This document shows, in pieces, positions 24,471 to 33,288 of a stretch of 40,480 bases of DNA. Position 1 is the first letter of the stretch, and each line of letters starts with the position of its first letter. Source of the stretch: Fidelibacterota bacterium. GTDB taxonomy: Bacteria; Fidelibacterota; Marinisomatia; SCGC-AAA003-L08; JACNLC01. The stretch is taken from the NCBI GenBank assembly GCA_014381725.1, contig JACNLC010000057.1:1-40480 (forward strand), in the 5' to 3' direction. The notes under the pieces are model-generated. The model was given only the letters and a program-made list of their open reading frames with translations, was not told the DNA's origin and made no database searches. The translations under genes and the position numbers were made by a program.

Positions 24471-25682
24471 TTGAAAGTTGTGCGAATTCATATATTAATC
24501 ATACTAATTCTATTTTCGTTTATTTCTGGACAAAAATCTTCTAAGGAAATACAGAAGGATATTGATGCCAGAAACTCGGAATTAAACTCACTTCGTAAGG
24601 AAATCCAAAATGTTGAAAAGAATATTATTTCAAAAACTAACGAAGCAATTTCTACAACTGAAAAATTATTAGACTTAGAACAAAAAATCAATTTAACGGA
24701 AAAATTAATTAAATCACTAACTCGAGAAGAACGGTTTGTCTCTGAACAAATATATAATCTTGAATCTGAAATACAAGCAAAGCAGAAACATCTAAGAGAA
24801 TTAAAACTTAAGTTAGAAAAACGAGTTATTCATCTTTACAAAAATGGCCGTCCAAGTTTATTAGAAACAATTTTGTTATCAGATAATTGGAACGATTTAA
24901 CATATCGAACAAAATATTTATCAATACTATCTGATGCTGAACAAAAACTTAGTGAAGATATTCAAAAAGCAATCGTTGGACTTGAAGATAAAAATAATAA
25001 TTACAAAGTAGAATTAAACAGAAAGCGTGAACTCCGTAGAGAGAAACAGAGTGAAAGCAGTAATCTAGAAAAAGATAAAAAAACTAGAAAACGATATCTT
25101 AAAGAAATTGAAGAAGATAAAAATAGATTAGAAAATGAATTGAGTAATAAGAAAAAAATGATTACCGAGATTGAAGGGTTAATAGGGAAATTACTTAAGG
25201 ATAAGAATGAATCCAAACGGCGTGAAGTAGAATTAGCAAGAAAACGCGCTGAGCAACATAAAGCAACTTCAGGGAATTTTGCATCTCAAAAGAAGAAGTT
25301 ACCTTGGCCGGTTCAAGGTAAAGTAATAACCCATTTTGGCAATCAGCGCAACAATAGATTAAACACTATCACAGAAAATACAGGGATTGATATCAAAGCC
25401 ACAGAGGGAGCAAAAGTTTCTGCTGTACTTGATGGAATGATTACAACTATAACTTATCTAAGAGGTTTTGGAAATCTTATTATTGTTGACCATGGAGGTG
25501 GATATCTTAGCGTTTATGCTCATATTGACAACATTATTGTTCACGAAAATGATTATGTACAACAAGGTGATGTTTTAGCTGAAGTCAGTAATTATGGATC
25601 TCTAGACGGATCAAAACTTCATTTTGAGATTTGGGGAAATAAACAAAAACTTGACCCTGAAAAATGGTTAATAAAAAAGTAA
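24471..25682 (+). CDS. envC: EnvC-like coiled-coil protein with degenerate LytM (M23) domain
   Basis: 403 residues from a TTG (a GTG at 24480 is an alternative). A signal segment (HILIILILFSFISG) is followed by coiled coil over about 25-265 and a LytM domain over about 278-403 (PWPVQGKVITHFGNQ, LIIVDHGGGYLSVYAHI, LHFEIWG). Active M23 peptidases have HxxxD and HxH zinc and catalytic motifs. Here the first His is Asn303 (ENTGID, with Asp307 kept) and HxH reads KLH. The loss of a zinc ligand predicts a non-catalytic activator of cell-wall amidases, like E. coli EnvC, acting in the periplasm during division. It sits 1 nt before holB. Confidence 0.85.
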   Translation: MKVVRIHILIILILFSFISGQKSSKEIQKDIDARNSELNSLRKEIQNVEKNIISKTNEAISTTEKLLDLEQKINLTEKLIKSLTREERFVSEQIYNLESEIQAKQKHLRELKLKLEKRVIHLYKNGRPSLLETILLSDNWNDLTYRTKYLSILSDAEQKLSEDIQKAIVGLEDKNNNYKVELNRKRELRREKQSESSNLEKDKKTRKRYLKEIEEDKNRLENELSNKKKMITEIEGLIGKLLKDKNESKRREVELARKRAEQHKATSGNFASQKKKLPWPVQGKVITHFGNQRNNRLNTITENTGIDIKATEGAKVSAVLDGMITTITYLRGFGNLIIVDHGGGYLSVYAHIDNIIVHENDYVQQGDVLAEVSNYGSLDGSKLHFEIWGNKQKLDPEKWLIKK

Positions 25683-25683
25683 A

Positions 25684-26826
25684 ATGATTTACAATAATTT
25701 AGCAGTTAACAATAAAATTTGGGATCGTTTATCATCTGCTTGGAAAAATGATAAATTACCACATGCAGTACTATTTTATGGAGCATCTGGAAGTGGAAAA
25801 GAAGCTCATGCAATAGAATTATCAGCCCTTGTAAATTGTATTGCTCCATCAGAAAACGGAGCTTGTGGAACTTGTCCGTCTTGTCAGAAAATTAAAACTT
25901 TTCAGCATAGTAATATATCGTTGGTCATTCCATATCCAAGAAGAAAAACTATTGATAAACACGACCCAGCAATTAAAGCTATAAATGATAAAGATATAAC
26001 AATGCTGAGAGAAAAAATGGAAGAAATGGGACAAAATCCATATTCAAAAATTGAACTCGATAATGCAAATACGATATTGATTAATTCCATCCGTGATTTA
26101 CGAAAAGAAATTTATATGAGTAGCTCAGAAGGTGGTTGGAAAGTTGTGCTAATTTTTAATGCAGAAAAATTGTGTCTTCCGCAACCGGAATCTGCTAACG
26201 CTTTACTGAAGATATTAGAAGAACCTCCATCTAGAACTATTTTCATTTTGGTAACTTCCAATATTAATTCAATGATTGAGACAATAATCTCTAGAAGTCA
26301 AAAAATGTATTTTCCACCAATATCATCCGATATTATCAAACAAAAGATGATTGAAGAAGGTATTGATAATGAAAAAGCTTCCGTAATGTCTCAAGTTGCT
26401 AATGGCGATATTCGTTTAGCTTATAAATTGCTAAAGTCATCAGGAGAGATATTCAAAGATATTGATCTCATTTTCGATTCGGTATTCAATCCGTCATCAG
26501 CCATTTGGCAGAAAATGATAAATAGAATATCTAATTTAAAGAGGAAAAGCCAAAATGAGATTAACTACTTTTTTCGATTGGCAATATATTTATTCAGAGA
26601 TTTAATGCTCATTTCTGATTCTGTCGATCATACAAAAATGGTATTTTCAAATATGAGCGAAAAGTTGAAAGGAATGGAAGAAAAATATCAAAATGCAAAT
26701 TGGGCTAATTGCATCACAGCACTCGAGGACACACTTGGATATATCAAGGCAAACGGATATGTACCATTGATGGTTACAACAATGCTAGGCGATCTGAGAG
26801 AGATTTTGAAAACGAGTAAAAAGTAA
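25684..26826 (+). CDS. holB: DNA polymerase III delta' subunit
   Basis: 380 residues. A clamp-loader AAA+ subunit that helps place the sliding clamp on DNA. Visible are the P-loop GASGSGKEAH near residue 34, the zinc-binding cysteines NCIAPSENGACGTCPSC, and the sensor and helix segment ANALLKILEEPPSRTIFILVTSN followed by IISRSQKMYFPP. The P-loop is intact, whereas in E. coli delta' it is degenerate, so a DnaX-like reading was considered; length and lack of DnaX C-terminal domains favour delta'. It begins 1 nt after the EnvC-like gene. Confidence 0.85.
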   Translation: MIYNNLAVNNKIWDRLSSAWKNDKLPHAVLFYGASGSGKEAHAIELSALVNCIAPSENGACGTCPSCQKIKTFQHSNISLVIPYPRRKTIDKHDPAIKAINDKDITMLREKMEEMGQNPYSKIELDNANTILINSIRDLRKEIYMSSSEGGWKVVLIFNAEKLCLPQPESANALLKILEEPPSRTIFILVTSNINSMIETIISRSQKMYFPPISSDIIKQKMIEEGIDNEKASVMSQVANGDIRLAYKLLKSSGEIFKDIDLIFDSVFNPSSAIWQKMINRISNLKRKSQNEINYFFRLAIYLFRDLMLISDSVDHTKMVFSNMSEKLKGMEEKYQNANWANCITALEDTLGYIKANGYVPLMVTTMLGDLREILKTSKK

Positions 26827-26844
26827 TTATGATGAAAGGGAAAA

Positions 26845-28359
26845 ATGTCAAAGTTTTATGTAACAACACCATTATATTATGTGAATGATAAACCACACAT
26901 TGGCCATGCATATACCACGATTCTAGCAGACGTTCTTGCTAGATTTCATCGTTCAAACGGAGATGAAGTATATTTTCTTACCGGCACAGATGAACATGGT
27001 CAAAAAATTCAAGAAGCAGCTGAAAAACGAGGTGTTGATCCGCAGACTCATGTTGATGAATATGTGCAGAATTTCCAAAATTTGTGGAAAAAACTTCATA
27101 TTGATTACGACGATTTTATTCGTACAACAGAACCTCGCCACACTGATAGAGTAAAAGAACTCTTACAAGAATTATGGGATAAAGGTGAAATTTATGCAGA
27201 TGAATATGAAGGATATTATTCTGTATCAGAAGAACGATTTATTACAGAAAAAGAAGCAGAAGAAGGGGATTTTAGAGAAATTAAAAAACTGAAGGAACGA
27301 AATTATTTCTTCAAAATGTCAAATTACCAAGACAAACTTATAGAACATATTGAAACTCATCCAGATTTCATTAAACCATCAACAAGGAGAAATGAAGTAC
27401 TCGGATTTTTAAAAAAACCTCTAAACGATTTATGTATATCCCGTCCGAAATCAAGACTAAATTGGGGTATTGAACTGCCATTTGACAAAGACTTTGTTAC
27501 TTATGTTTGGTTTGATGCGTTGCTCAATTATATAACAGCAATTGGTTGGCGTAATGATAATGATAAGTTTGAAAAGTGGTGGCCAGCAAATTATCATTTA
27601 ATGGCAAAAGATATTCTTACAACTCACGCTGTATATTGGCCAACAATGTTGATGGCATCCGATGTTCAATTACCAAAAACTATTTTATCTCACGGTTGGT
27701 GGATGATGGGCGAAACCAAAATGTCAAAATCGCTTGGCAATGTAATTAATCCGATGGATTTTATTGAGCAATATGGAGTTGATCCTGTTAGATATTTTTT
27801 GATGCGAGATATGGTTTTAGGTCAAGATGCGTCTTTTACAGAAGATGGATTTATTCGTCGTTACAATTCTGATTTAGCTAATGATTTTGGAAATTTGGTT
27901 AATAGAGTAACAATTTTGATTCACAAACATTTTGATAGTAAAATCCCTCAACCAGGTAAATTTGATGAAGTAGATTTGGAATTAATTGGTGTTGCTAAAT
28001 CCACACCACAAATTGTTCGGAAACATATTGAGGAAATGAAAATTCCTGATGCAATAGAAGTATCAATTTCACTTATGAGGAATCTGAACAGATATTTAGA
28101 AACTCGAGCACCTTGGAAACTTGTTAAAGAAGACAAATCTGCGTGGAGTGTTTCCGCAACAACACTGTTTTTATCAGCGGATATTTTGCGAATTGGAGCA
28201 CAACTTCTTCATCCGGTTATGCCAAGTAGAATTGAAACAATATTGAGTATATTGGGAGCATCGAAAATCCCAATTAATGATGTTTCTTTGGGACTACTAA
28301 AAGCAGGATCATCACTCGGTGAAGGGAAATCACCATTTCCAAGAATTGATGTAAAATGA
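26845..28359 (+). CDS. metG: Methionyl-tRNA synthetase, short form
   Basis: 504 residues. It charges tRNA-Met. The class I signatures are HIGH in YVNDKPHIGHAYTTI near residue 18 and KMSKS in GETKMSKSLGNVINP near 290. The TGTDEHGQKIQEAA and YVWFDALLNYITAIGW motifs are present. The zinc-knuckle insertion has no cysteines (YYSVSEERFITEKE), and no C-terminal EMAP-like tRNA-binding domain follows the anticodon-binding helices. It starts after GAAAGGG and overlaps tatD by 4 nt. Confidence 0.95.
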   Translation: MSKFYVTTPLYYVNDKPHIGHAYTTILADVLARFHRSNGDEVYFLTGTDEHGQKIQEAAEKRGVDPQTHVDEYVQNFQNLWKKLHIDYDDFIRTTEPRHTDRVKELLQELWDKGEIYADEYEGYYSVSEERFITEKEAEEGDFREIKKLKERNYFFKMSNYQDKLIEHIETHPDFIKPSTRRNEVLGFLKKPLNDLCISRPKSRLNWGIELPFDKDFVTYVWFDALLNYITAIGWRNDNDKFEKWWPANYHLMAKDILTTHAVYWPTMLMASDVQLPKTILSHGWWMMGETKMSKSLGNVINPMDFIEQYGVDPVRYFLMRDMVLGQDASFTEDGFIRRYNSDLANDFGNLVNRVTILIHKHFDSKIPQPGKFDEVDLELIGVAKSTPQIVRKHIEEMKIPDAIEVSISLMRNLNRYLETRAPWKLVKEDKSAWSVSATTLFLSADILRIGAQLLHPVMPSRIETILSILGASKIPINDVSLGLLKAGSSLGEGKSPFPRIDVK

Positions 28360-29120
28360 AAATGATTGATAGTCACGCTCATTTGTATTATGATAGCTAT
28401 CGGGATTTACCAGAGGTTTTGGAAAGAGCTGAAGAAGCTGGAGTAACTCAAATAATTTGTATTGGGACTGATTTACAGTCTTCAGAAAAATGTATAGAAC
28501 TTGCAGAAAAACACCCACAATTATTTGCAACAGTTGGGATACATCCACACGAAGCTAAAATGGCACCTGTGCAATATTTAAATTTCCTAGAGAATTTTCT
28601 GCATCATCCAAAAGTTGTGGCTTTAGGTGAAATCGGATTGGATTATCATTACAATCATTCAAGTCCAGATATCCAAAAGAGAGTGTTTAGAGAACAATTG
28701 GAATTGGCAAACTCTGTTGAAATTCCTGTTGTGATTCATAGTAGAAAATCTGATGATGATTTGTTGTATTGTATCAGAAAGAGTAACAGCAAAAATGGAG
28801 TTGTCCATTGCTTTTCAAGTGGTGTAGAAACTGCTAAACAACTCATAGAAATTGGATTTTATATTTCATTTACTGGGATTGTTACATTTGGAAATAATGA
28901 AACCGAAGAAGTTATTAGAGCAATTGATATAAACAGCATTATGATAGAAACTGATTCTCCTTATTTATCACCAATCCCATTTAGAGGAAAACGAAACGAA
29001 CCAGCTTTCGTGAAATATGTTGCAGAGAAAATAGCAGAATTGAAAGATATTTCAGTTGAAGAAGTTGCTAACTTAACAACAATCAATACTCAAAAATTAT
29101 TCACTCAACTGACAAATTGA
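28356..29120 (+). CDS. tatD: TatD-family metal-dependent DNase
   Basis: 254 residues, the usual family length. TatD enzymes are metal-dependent nucleases of the amidohydrolase fold. Visible motifs are IDSHAHLYYD at the N-terminus, TVGIHPHEAK, ALGEIGLDYHY, IPVVIHSRKS, GVVHCFSSG and MIETDSPYLSPIPFRGKRNEP. The gene overlaps metG by 4 nt and rsmA by 4 nt; metG-tatD-rsmA is a common bacterial order. Confidence 0.93.
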   Translation: MKMIDSHAHLYYDSYRDLPEVLERAEEAGVTQIICIGTDLQSSEKCIELAEKHPQLFATVGIHPHEAKMAPVQYLNFLENFLHHPKVVALGEIGLDYHYNHSSPDIQKRVFREQLELANSVEIPVVIHSRKSDDDLLYCIRKSNSKNGVVHCFSSGVETAKQLIEIGFYISFTGIVTFGNNETEEVIRAIDINSIMIETDSPYLSPIPFRGKRNEPAFVKYVAEKIAELKDISVEEVANLTTINTQKLFTQLTN

Positions 29121-29863
29121 AACATCCAATAAGAAAAAAGTGGGGGCAAAATTTTCTACAAGATCCCAACATAATTCGTAAAATTGTAGATGTGGTAAAT
29201 CCTATTGAAGAAGATGTTATTTTAGAAATTGGACCTGGCAAAGGTGCGTTAACATTTGAGCTCACTCCAAAAGTGAAACAATTAATCGCTGTAGAAATCG
29301 ATCCACTATTAGTTGAATACCTAAATAAAAGAAAGCAAAGTAATTTGGTTATTCATCAGGCAGATATTTTGGATTTTGGTTTCAACCAGATGGAATACAA
29401 ATATTTAATTGTCGGGAATTTGCCATACAACATAACTTCGCCTATTATTTTCAAACTGCTTGAAAATACGAATTGGAACAAAGCTGTATTTATGGTGCAA
29501 AATGAAGTTGCGGAGCGAATGTCAGCAAAGCCAGGAAATAAAATTTACGGTAGATTGTCAGTAATGGTTCAAGCATTTGCAAAAGTGCAGTATCATTTCA
29601 AAGTTCCACCAGGAGTGTTCTTCCCTCAGCCAGATGTAAATTCTGCAGTAATATCTTTAACTCCGATTAGAAGAAATATTGACGATAGATTATTATTTAC
29701 AGAGATTGTCCGTACAGCATTTGGTCAGCGACGCAAAAAGATACGGAATACATTAAAATCTTATTTAGTAGAAAATAAATTGGAACAAATTGGAGATTTA
29801 AGACCTGAAGATCTTGCAGTTTCAGATTTTATTGATATATCAAACTCTTGCAAGGAATTATAG
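29117..29863 (+). CDS. rsmA: 16S rRNA adenine dimethyltransferase
   Basis: 248 residues from a TTG at 29117 that overlaps the tatD stop (TTGA). It dimethylates two adjacent adenines near the 3' end of 16S rRNA during small-subunit maturation. Motifs: KKWGQNFLQDPNIIRKIV at the start, the SAM-binding LEIGPGKGALT, NLPYNITSPI (the NLPY catalytic motif), and the MVQNEVAERM and FFPQPDVNSAVI segments. No ATG fits, and the TTG gives the expected N-terminus. Confidence 0.95.
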   Translation: MKHPIRKKWGQNFLQDPNIIRKIVDVVNPIEEDVILEIGPGKGALTFELTPKVKQLIAVEIDPLLVEYLNKRKQSNLVIHQADILDFGFNQMEYKYLIVGNLPYNITSPIIFKLLENTNWNKAVFMVQNEVAERMSAKPGNKIYGRLSVMVQAFAKVQYHFKVPPGVFFPQPDVNSAVISLTPIRRNIDDRLLFTEIVRTAFGQRRKKIRNTLKSYLVENKLEQIGDLRPEDLAVSDFIDISNSCKEL

Positions 29864-29911
29864 AAACTAGTATATTTAATGCTCTGCAATTTAATTTATT
29901 TGGAGATTTGA

Positions 29912-30982
29912 ATGGCGACAAAAAAAGAAGATAAGAAAAAAACAACCAAAAAAGTTGACAATTCTGTAAAGGCAGAAAAGAAGTCTTCCGTTGCTACAAC
30001 AAAGGATAAAACCAAAACTCAAACAAAAACGAAGGCAATTAAACCTACAAAAGAAAAAAAAGTAGCTACTCCCAAAAAAGAAGAATCAACTGAAGCTAAA
30101 CCAAAAAAGAAGAGAAAATCAGCAGTAGATAAAAAAATCCAAAAACTTGGGAATGATGCAAATCGTGCATTAAGTAGATATCTTCAGGAAATTGGTAAAT
30201 TTCAACCACTAGATCCATCCCGTGAGGTTGAACTTGCAATTAAGGTCAAACAGGGAAATAGAAAAGCTTTAAAAGAATTAACTGAAGCTAATTTGAGATT
30301 TGTAGTGAGTGTAGCCAAAGATTATCAAGGACAAGGTTTACCTTTAACTGATTTGATTAATGAAGGAAATCTTGGACTAATTAAAGCAGCTGAACGATTT
30401 GATGAAACTCGTGGTTTCAAATTTATTTCTTATGCAGTATGGTGGATTCGCCAGTCTGTTTTACAAGCACTTGCTGAGCATTCAAGAATTGTACGACTTC
30501 CACTGAATCGTGTTGGAACAATTAGCAAAATTAACAAAGCATCAGAAAGATTAGAGCAGGAATTTGAAAGATCTCCAAGAGATGATGAGTTGGCTCGTCA
30601 ACTCGAGATGGGAGCTCACGAAGTAGCTGATGCACAAAGAATTTCTAGGCGACATCATTCTTTGGATACACCATTCTCTGAAGATGATACTAATGGTCTT
30701 TTAGATGTTATTGCAGATACGAAACAGGAAAATCCTGATAAAGGACTGATGATGGATTCTTTGCAAGAAGAAGTAGCAGCTGCACTTGAAACATTAAAGG
30801 ACAGAGAACGCGATGTTATAAAAATGTATTTCGGTATTGAAAGAGAATATGCACTCACTCTAAACGAAATCGGTGAAGAATTTACATTAACACGAGAGCG
30901 AGTCCGTCAGATAAAAGAAAAAGCAATTAGACGACTTCGTCATCGTTCAAGAAGCAAAAAATTAAGAGCATATTTAGGTTAA
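29912..30982 (+). CDS. rpoD: Primary-type sigma-70 factor with a long lysine-rich N-terminal tail
   Basis: 356 residues. Regions 1.2 to 4.2 are intact: [13 protein letters not shown] (1.2), [20 protein letters not shown] and [18 protein letters not shown] (2.1-2.2), [20 protein letters not shown] (2.3-2.4), LDTPFSEDD (3.2) and [20 protein letters not shown] (4.2 helix-turn-helix). Residues about 2-80 are an unusual low-complexity run rich in Lys, Thr and Glu in place of region 1.1. It is most likely the housekeeping sigma factor. GGAGAT lies about 7 nt upstream of the ATG. It immediately precedes rpsU; sigma and S21 genes are often neighbours. Confidence 0.92.
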   Translation: MATKKEDKKKTTKKVDNSVKAEKKSSVATTKDKTKTQTKTKAIKPTKEKKVATPKKEESTEAKPKKKRKSAVDKKIQKLGNDANRALSRYLQEIGKFQPLDPSREVELAIKVKQGNRKALKELTEANLRFVVSVAKDYQGQGLPLTDLINEGNLGLIKAAERFDETRGFKFISYAVWWIRQSVLQALAEHSRIVRLPLNRVGTISKINKASERLEQEFERSPRDDELARQLEMGAHEVADAQRISRRHHSLDTPFSEDDTNGLLDVIADTKQENPDKGLMMDSLQEEVAAALETLKDRERDVIKMYFGIEREYALTLNEIGEEFTLTRERVRQIKEKAIRRLRHRSRSKKLRAYLG

Positions 30983-31000
30983 ATAATTAAATATCAATAA

Positions 31001-31007
31001 AGGAGGT
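31001..31007 (+). promoter_or_regulatory. Full-strength Shine-Dalgarno site of rpsU
   Basis: AGGAGGT lies 9 nt before the TTG start of rpsU, the closest match to the anti-Shine-Dalgarno sequence in the window. In Bacteroidota, bS21 is reported to help hide the anti-Shine-Dalgarno tail and rpsU keeps a strong site for autoregulation; the same may apply here. Confidence 0.7.
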
Positions 31008-31016
31008 AAGGACCTT

Positions 31017-31187
31017 TTGGTAAAGGTAACTATAAGAAGTAATGAACCATTTGAAAGAGCACTCAAGCGTTTCAAAAAGAAGTGGGAAAAAGCTGGTATT
31101 TTAAGAGATGTTAGAGCTAAACAGCATTATCTTAAACCGAGTTTGGAAAGAAAAATGGCAAAGCAAAAACCTAGAAAGAGAAGTTAA
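31017..31187 (+). CDS. rpsU: 30S ribosomal protein bS21
   Basis: 56 residues from a TTG at 31017 to a TAA at 31185-31187. The sequence begins MVKVTIRSNEPFERALKRF and continues KKKWEKAGILRD, with a basic KQKPRKRS tail. This is the bS21 pattern (E-x-x-ERALKRFKK), and the length is normal for the family. bS21 sits near the 3' end of 16S rRNA on the small subunit and aids initiation. The TTG start is unusual but is the only start that matches both the strong ribosome site and the family N-terminus. A terminator follows 21 nt after the stop. Confidence 0.93.
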   Translation: MVKVTIRSNEPFERALKRFKKKWEKAGILRDVRAKQHYLKPSLERKMAKQKPRKRS

Positions 31188-31208
31188 ATACTTCACTTTT
31201 TGATTTTG

Positions 31209-31239
31209 AAAGTCCAGATTTTATTCTGGACTTTTTTTT
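31209..31239 (+). terminator. Rho-independent terminator after rpsU
   Basis: A 10-bp stem, AAAGTCCAGA (31209-31218) and TCTGGACTTT (31225-31234), with a 6-nt loop; the T run extends to 31239. It ends the rpoD-rpsU unit. Confidence 0.9.
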
Positions 31240-31279
31240 GCATTCAATCTATTTAGTCAAATATGGGTAACTTTACACT

Positions 31280-32620
31280 ATGAGTATAATAAGAGGAATA
31301 TCTGGAATAAGAGGAATTGTTGGCGAAACACTTACTTATGAAATCGTCGGAATTCACTCTAGAGCATTTTCTATAATCCAAAAATCAGGTGGAATTCTGT
31401 TGGCCAGAGATAGCCGTTCTCACGGTGATGAATTGCTGAAATCTGCTATAAAATCATTGCACAAAAGTGGTAGAAAAGTGCTAGATTGTGGAATTATTCC
31501 AACTCCTACTGCACAATTTTTAGTAGAAAAACATCAACTTGCTGGAGGTATTGTAATTACTGCAAGCCACAACCCGAGTGAATGGAACGGAATGAAATTT
31601 ATTGATTCCGATGGATGTTTTTTGGATGCTAACAAAAACACCCAGTTGTTTCAAATTGCTGATGAAGATAATTTTGCAGAAGAATTTACTTCAGGAGAAG
31701 CTATTGATTTTACAAGTGAAGTCAATGAACACATCCAGCATACAATAAATCTGAGTGCTATTGATTCAAATAAAATTAGAGAGCGAAAATTTAAGGTTGT
31801 GGTGGATTCTGTAAATGGTGCTGCATCTAAAGTTCTGCCAAAATTATTGTCAAAACTCAACTGTGAGGTTATTCCAATGCATTGTGAACTTGATGGAAAA
31901 TTCCCGAGAGGTGCCGAACCATTACCGGAAAATTTAGCAGAACTCTCTAACGCAGTAATCCAAAATGGTGCAGATGTAGGATTTGCAACCGACCCAGATG
32001 GAGACAGACTTGCAGTTGTGGACGAAAATGGTAATCCACTTGGTGAAGAATATACATTAACTATTTGTGCCGATGGGTTTCTTGCACAAAACAGAATTAA
32101 ACAACCGCTAGTTACAAATTTATCCACAACAATGGCGTTAGATAAAATCGCTGAAAAGTATAAAACTAATGTAACTCGTTCTGCAGTTGGTGAAATAAAT
32201 GTAGTAAATTTGATGAAAGAGTTAAACTCTCCACTGGGTGGTGAGGGAAATGGTGGTGTAATTCTTCCGGAATCTCACTACGGTAGAGATTCACTTGTGG
32301 GATGTGCAATGTTTCTCAATCGAATGGCACAAACTAATGAAACCGTGAGTAAAATTTTTGAGTCTATGCCACAGTTTACAATGGTAAAAACTAGAATTCA
32401 GTTGGATGAACTAAATCCTGAAATTGCTATAAAAAATATTGCCGACGAATTTTATAATGTAGAACAAAATACTGTTGACGGTCTTAAACTAATTTGGGCT
32501 GACAGATGGGTGCATATTAGAAAATCCAATACAGAACCAATTATTAGAATTTACGCAGAAGCTCCAACAAAAGAACTTGCATTAAAATTAGTAGATAAAA
32601 TCAAATCCATTATTAATTGA
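31280..32620 (+). CDS. glmM: Phosphoglucosamine mutase (phosphohexomutase family)
   Basis: 446 residues, the length of GlmM. It likely converts glucosamine-6-phosphate to glucosamine-1-phosphate for peptidoglycan and LPS precursors. Motifs: SGIRGIVGE at the N-terminus, the phosphoserine loop [14 protein letters not shown], the metal-binding [11 protein letters not shown], the sugar-binding loop [12 protein letters not shown] and the phosphate-binding [15 protein letters not shown]. Phosphomannomutase or phosphoglucomutase activity cannot be excluded from sequence. It has its own start after the rpsU terminator. Confidence 0.88.
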   Translation: MSIIRGISGIRGIVGETLTYEIVGIHSRAFSIIQKSGGILLARDSRSHGDELLKSAIKSLHKSGRKVLDCGIIPTPTAQFLVEKHQLAGGIVITASHNPSEWNGMKFIDSDGCFLDANKNTQLFQIADEDNFAEEFTSGEAIDFTSEVNEHIQHTINLSAIDSNKIRERKFKVVVDSVNGAASKVLPKLLSKLNCEVIPMHCELDGKFPRGAEPLPENLAELSNAVIQNGADVGFATDPDGDRLAVVDENGNPLGEEYTLTICADGFLAQNRIKQPLVTNLSTTMALDKIAEKYKTNVTRSAVGEINVVNLMKELNSPLGGEGNGGVILPESHYGRDSLVGCAMFLNRMAQTNETVSKIFESMPQFTMVKTRIQLDELNPEIAIKNIADEFYNVEQNTVDGLKLIWADRWVHIRKSNTEPIIRIYAEAPTKELALKLVDKIKSIIN

Positions 32621-32630
32621 GGATAATTCT

Positions 32631-33284
32631 ATGAAACCAAATGAACTTGCAAAATTTATTGACCATACACTGTTAAAACCAGATGCCACTCACAAACAAT
32701 TAACCAAATTAAGTGAGGAGGCCATACAATATCAATTTGCCAGTGTTTGTGTAAATCCGTGGAATGTTTCTTATTGTGCAGAAATCCTCAAAGATTATAA
32801 AATTCCTGTTTGCACTGTAGTTGGATTTCCACTCGGAGCGAATACTACAATTATCAAAACATCTGAAGCGGTTCAGTCAATTGCAGATGGTGCAACTGAA
32901 CTTGATATGGTTATCAATATCGGAGCGTTGAAAAACCAAGATTATGAATTAGTGGAAAACGATATTCGGCAGATTGTTGATGTATCTTTCGGGAATCTTG
33001 TAAAAGTTATTATCGAAACTTGTTTACTGACTGAAGATGAAAAAGTTACAGCGTGCAAAATCTCGAAAAATGCAGGAGCTGATTTTGTTAAAACATCTAC
33101 AGGATTTTCTACAGGTGGTGCAACTGTCGAAGATATCAAATTAATGAGAAAAATAGTAAGTAATGAAATGGGAGTAAAAGCTTCCGGTGGAATCAAAAAT
33201 TTAGAAGACACACTTGCAATGATAAATGCAGGAGCCAATAGAATTGGTGCAAGCGCAGGTGTATCAATAGTAACAGAAAGATAA
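32631..33284 (+). CDS. deoC: Deoxyribose-phosphate aldolase
   Basis: 217 residues. It cleaves 2-deoxyribose-5-phosphate to glyceraldehyde-3-phosphate and acetaldehyde in nucleoside catabolism. Motifs: [47 protein letters not shown], and [15 protein letters not shown], whose Lys forms the Schiff base. The late segment [20 protein letters not shown] is also typical. The gene follows glmM by 10 nt with GAGGATAATTCT before the ATG. Confidence 0.95.
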   Translation: MKPNELAKFIDHTLLKPDATHKQLTKLSEEAIQYQFASVCVNPWNVSYCAEILKDYKIPVCTVVGFPLGANTTIIKTSEAVQSIADGATELDMVINIGALKNQDYELVENDIRQIVDVSFGNLVKVIIETCLLTEDEKVTACKISKNAGADFVKTSTGFSTGGATVEDIKLMRKIVSNEMGVKASGGIKNLEDTLAMINAGANRIGASAGVSIVTER

Positions 33285-33288
33285 ATAA

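Noticed and set aside
31651-32127. 158-codon antisense frame within glmM
   Set aside because: It is serine- and proline-rich with no family motif and lies wholly opposite a conserved enzyme gene; a reading-frame shadow.
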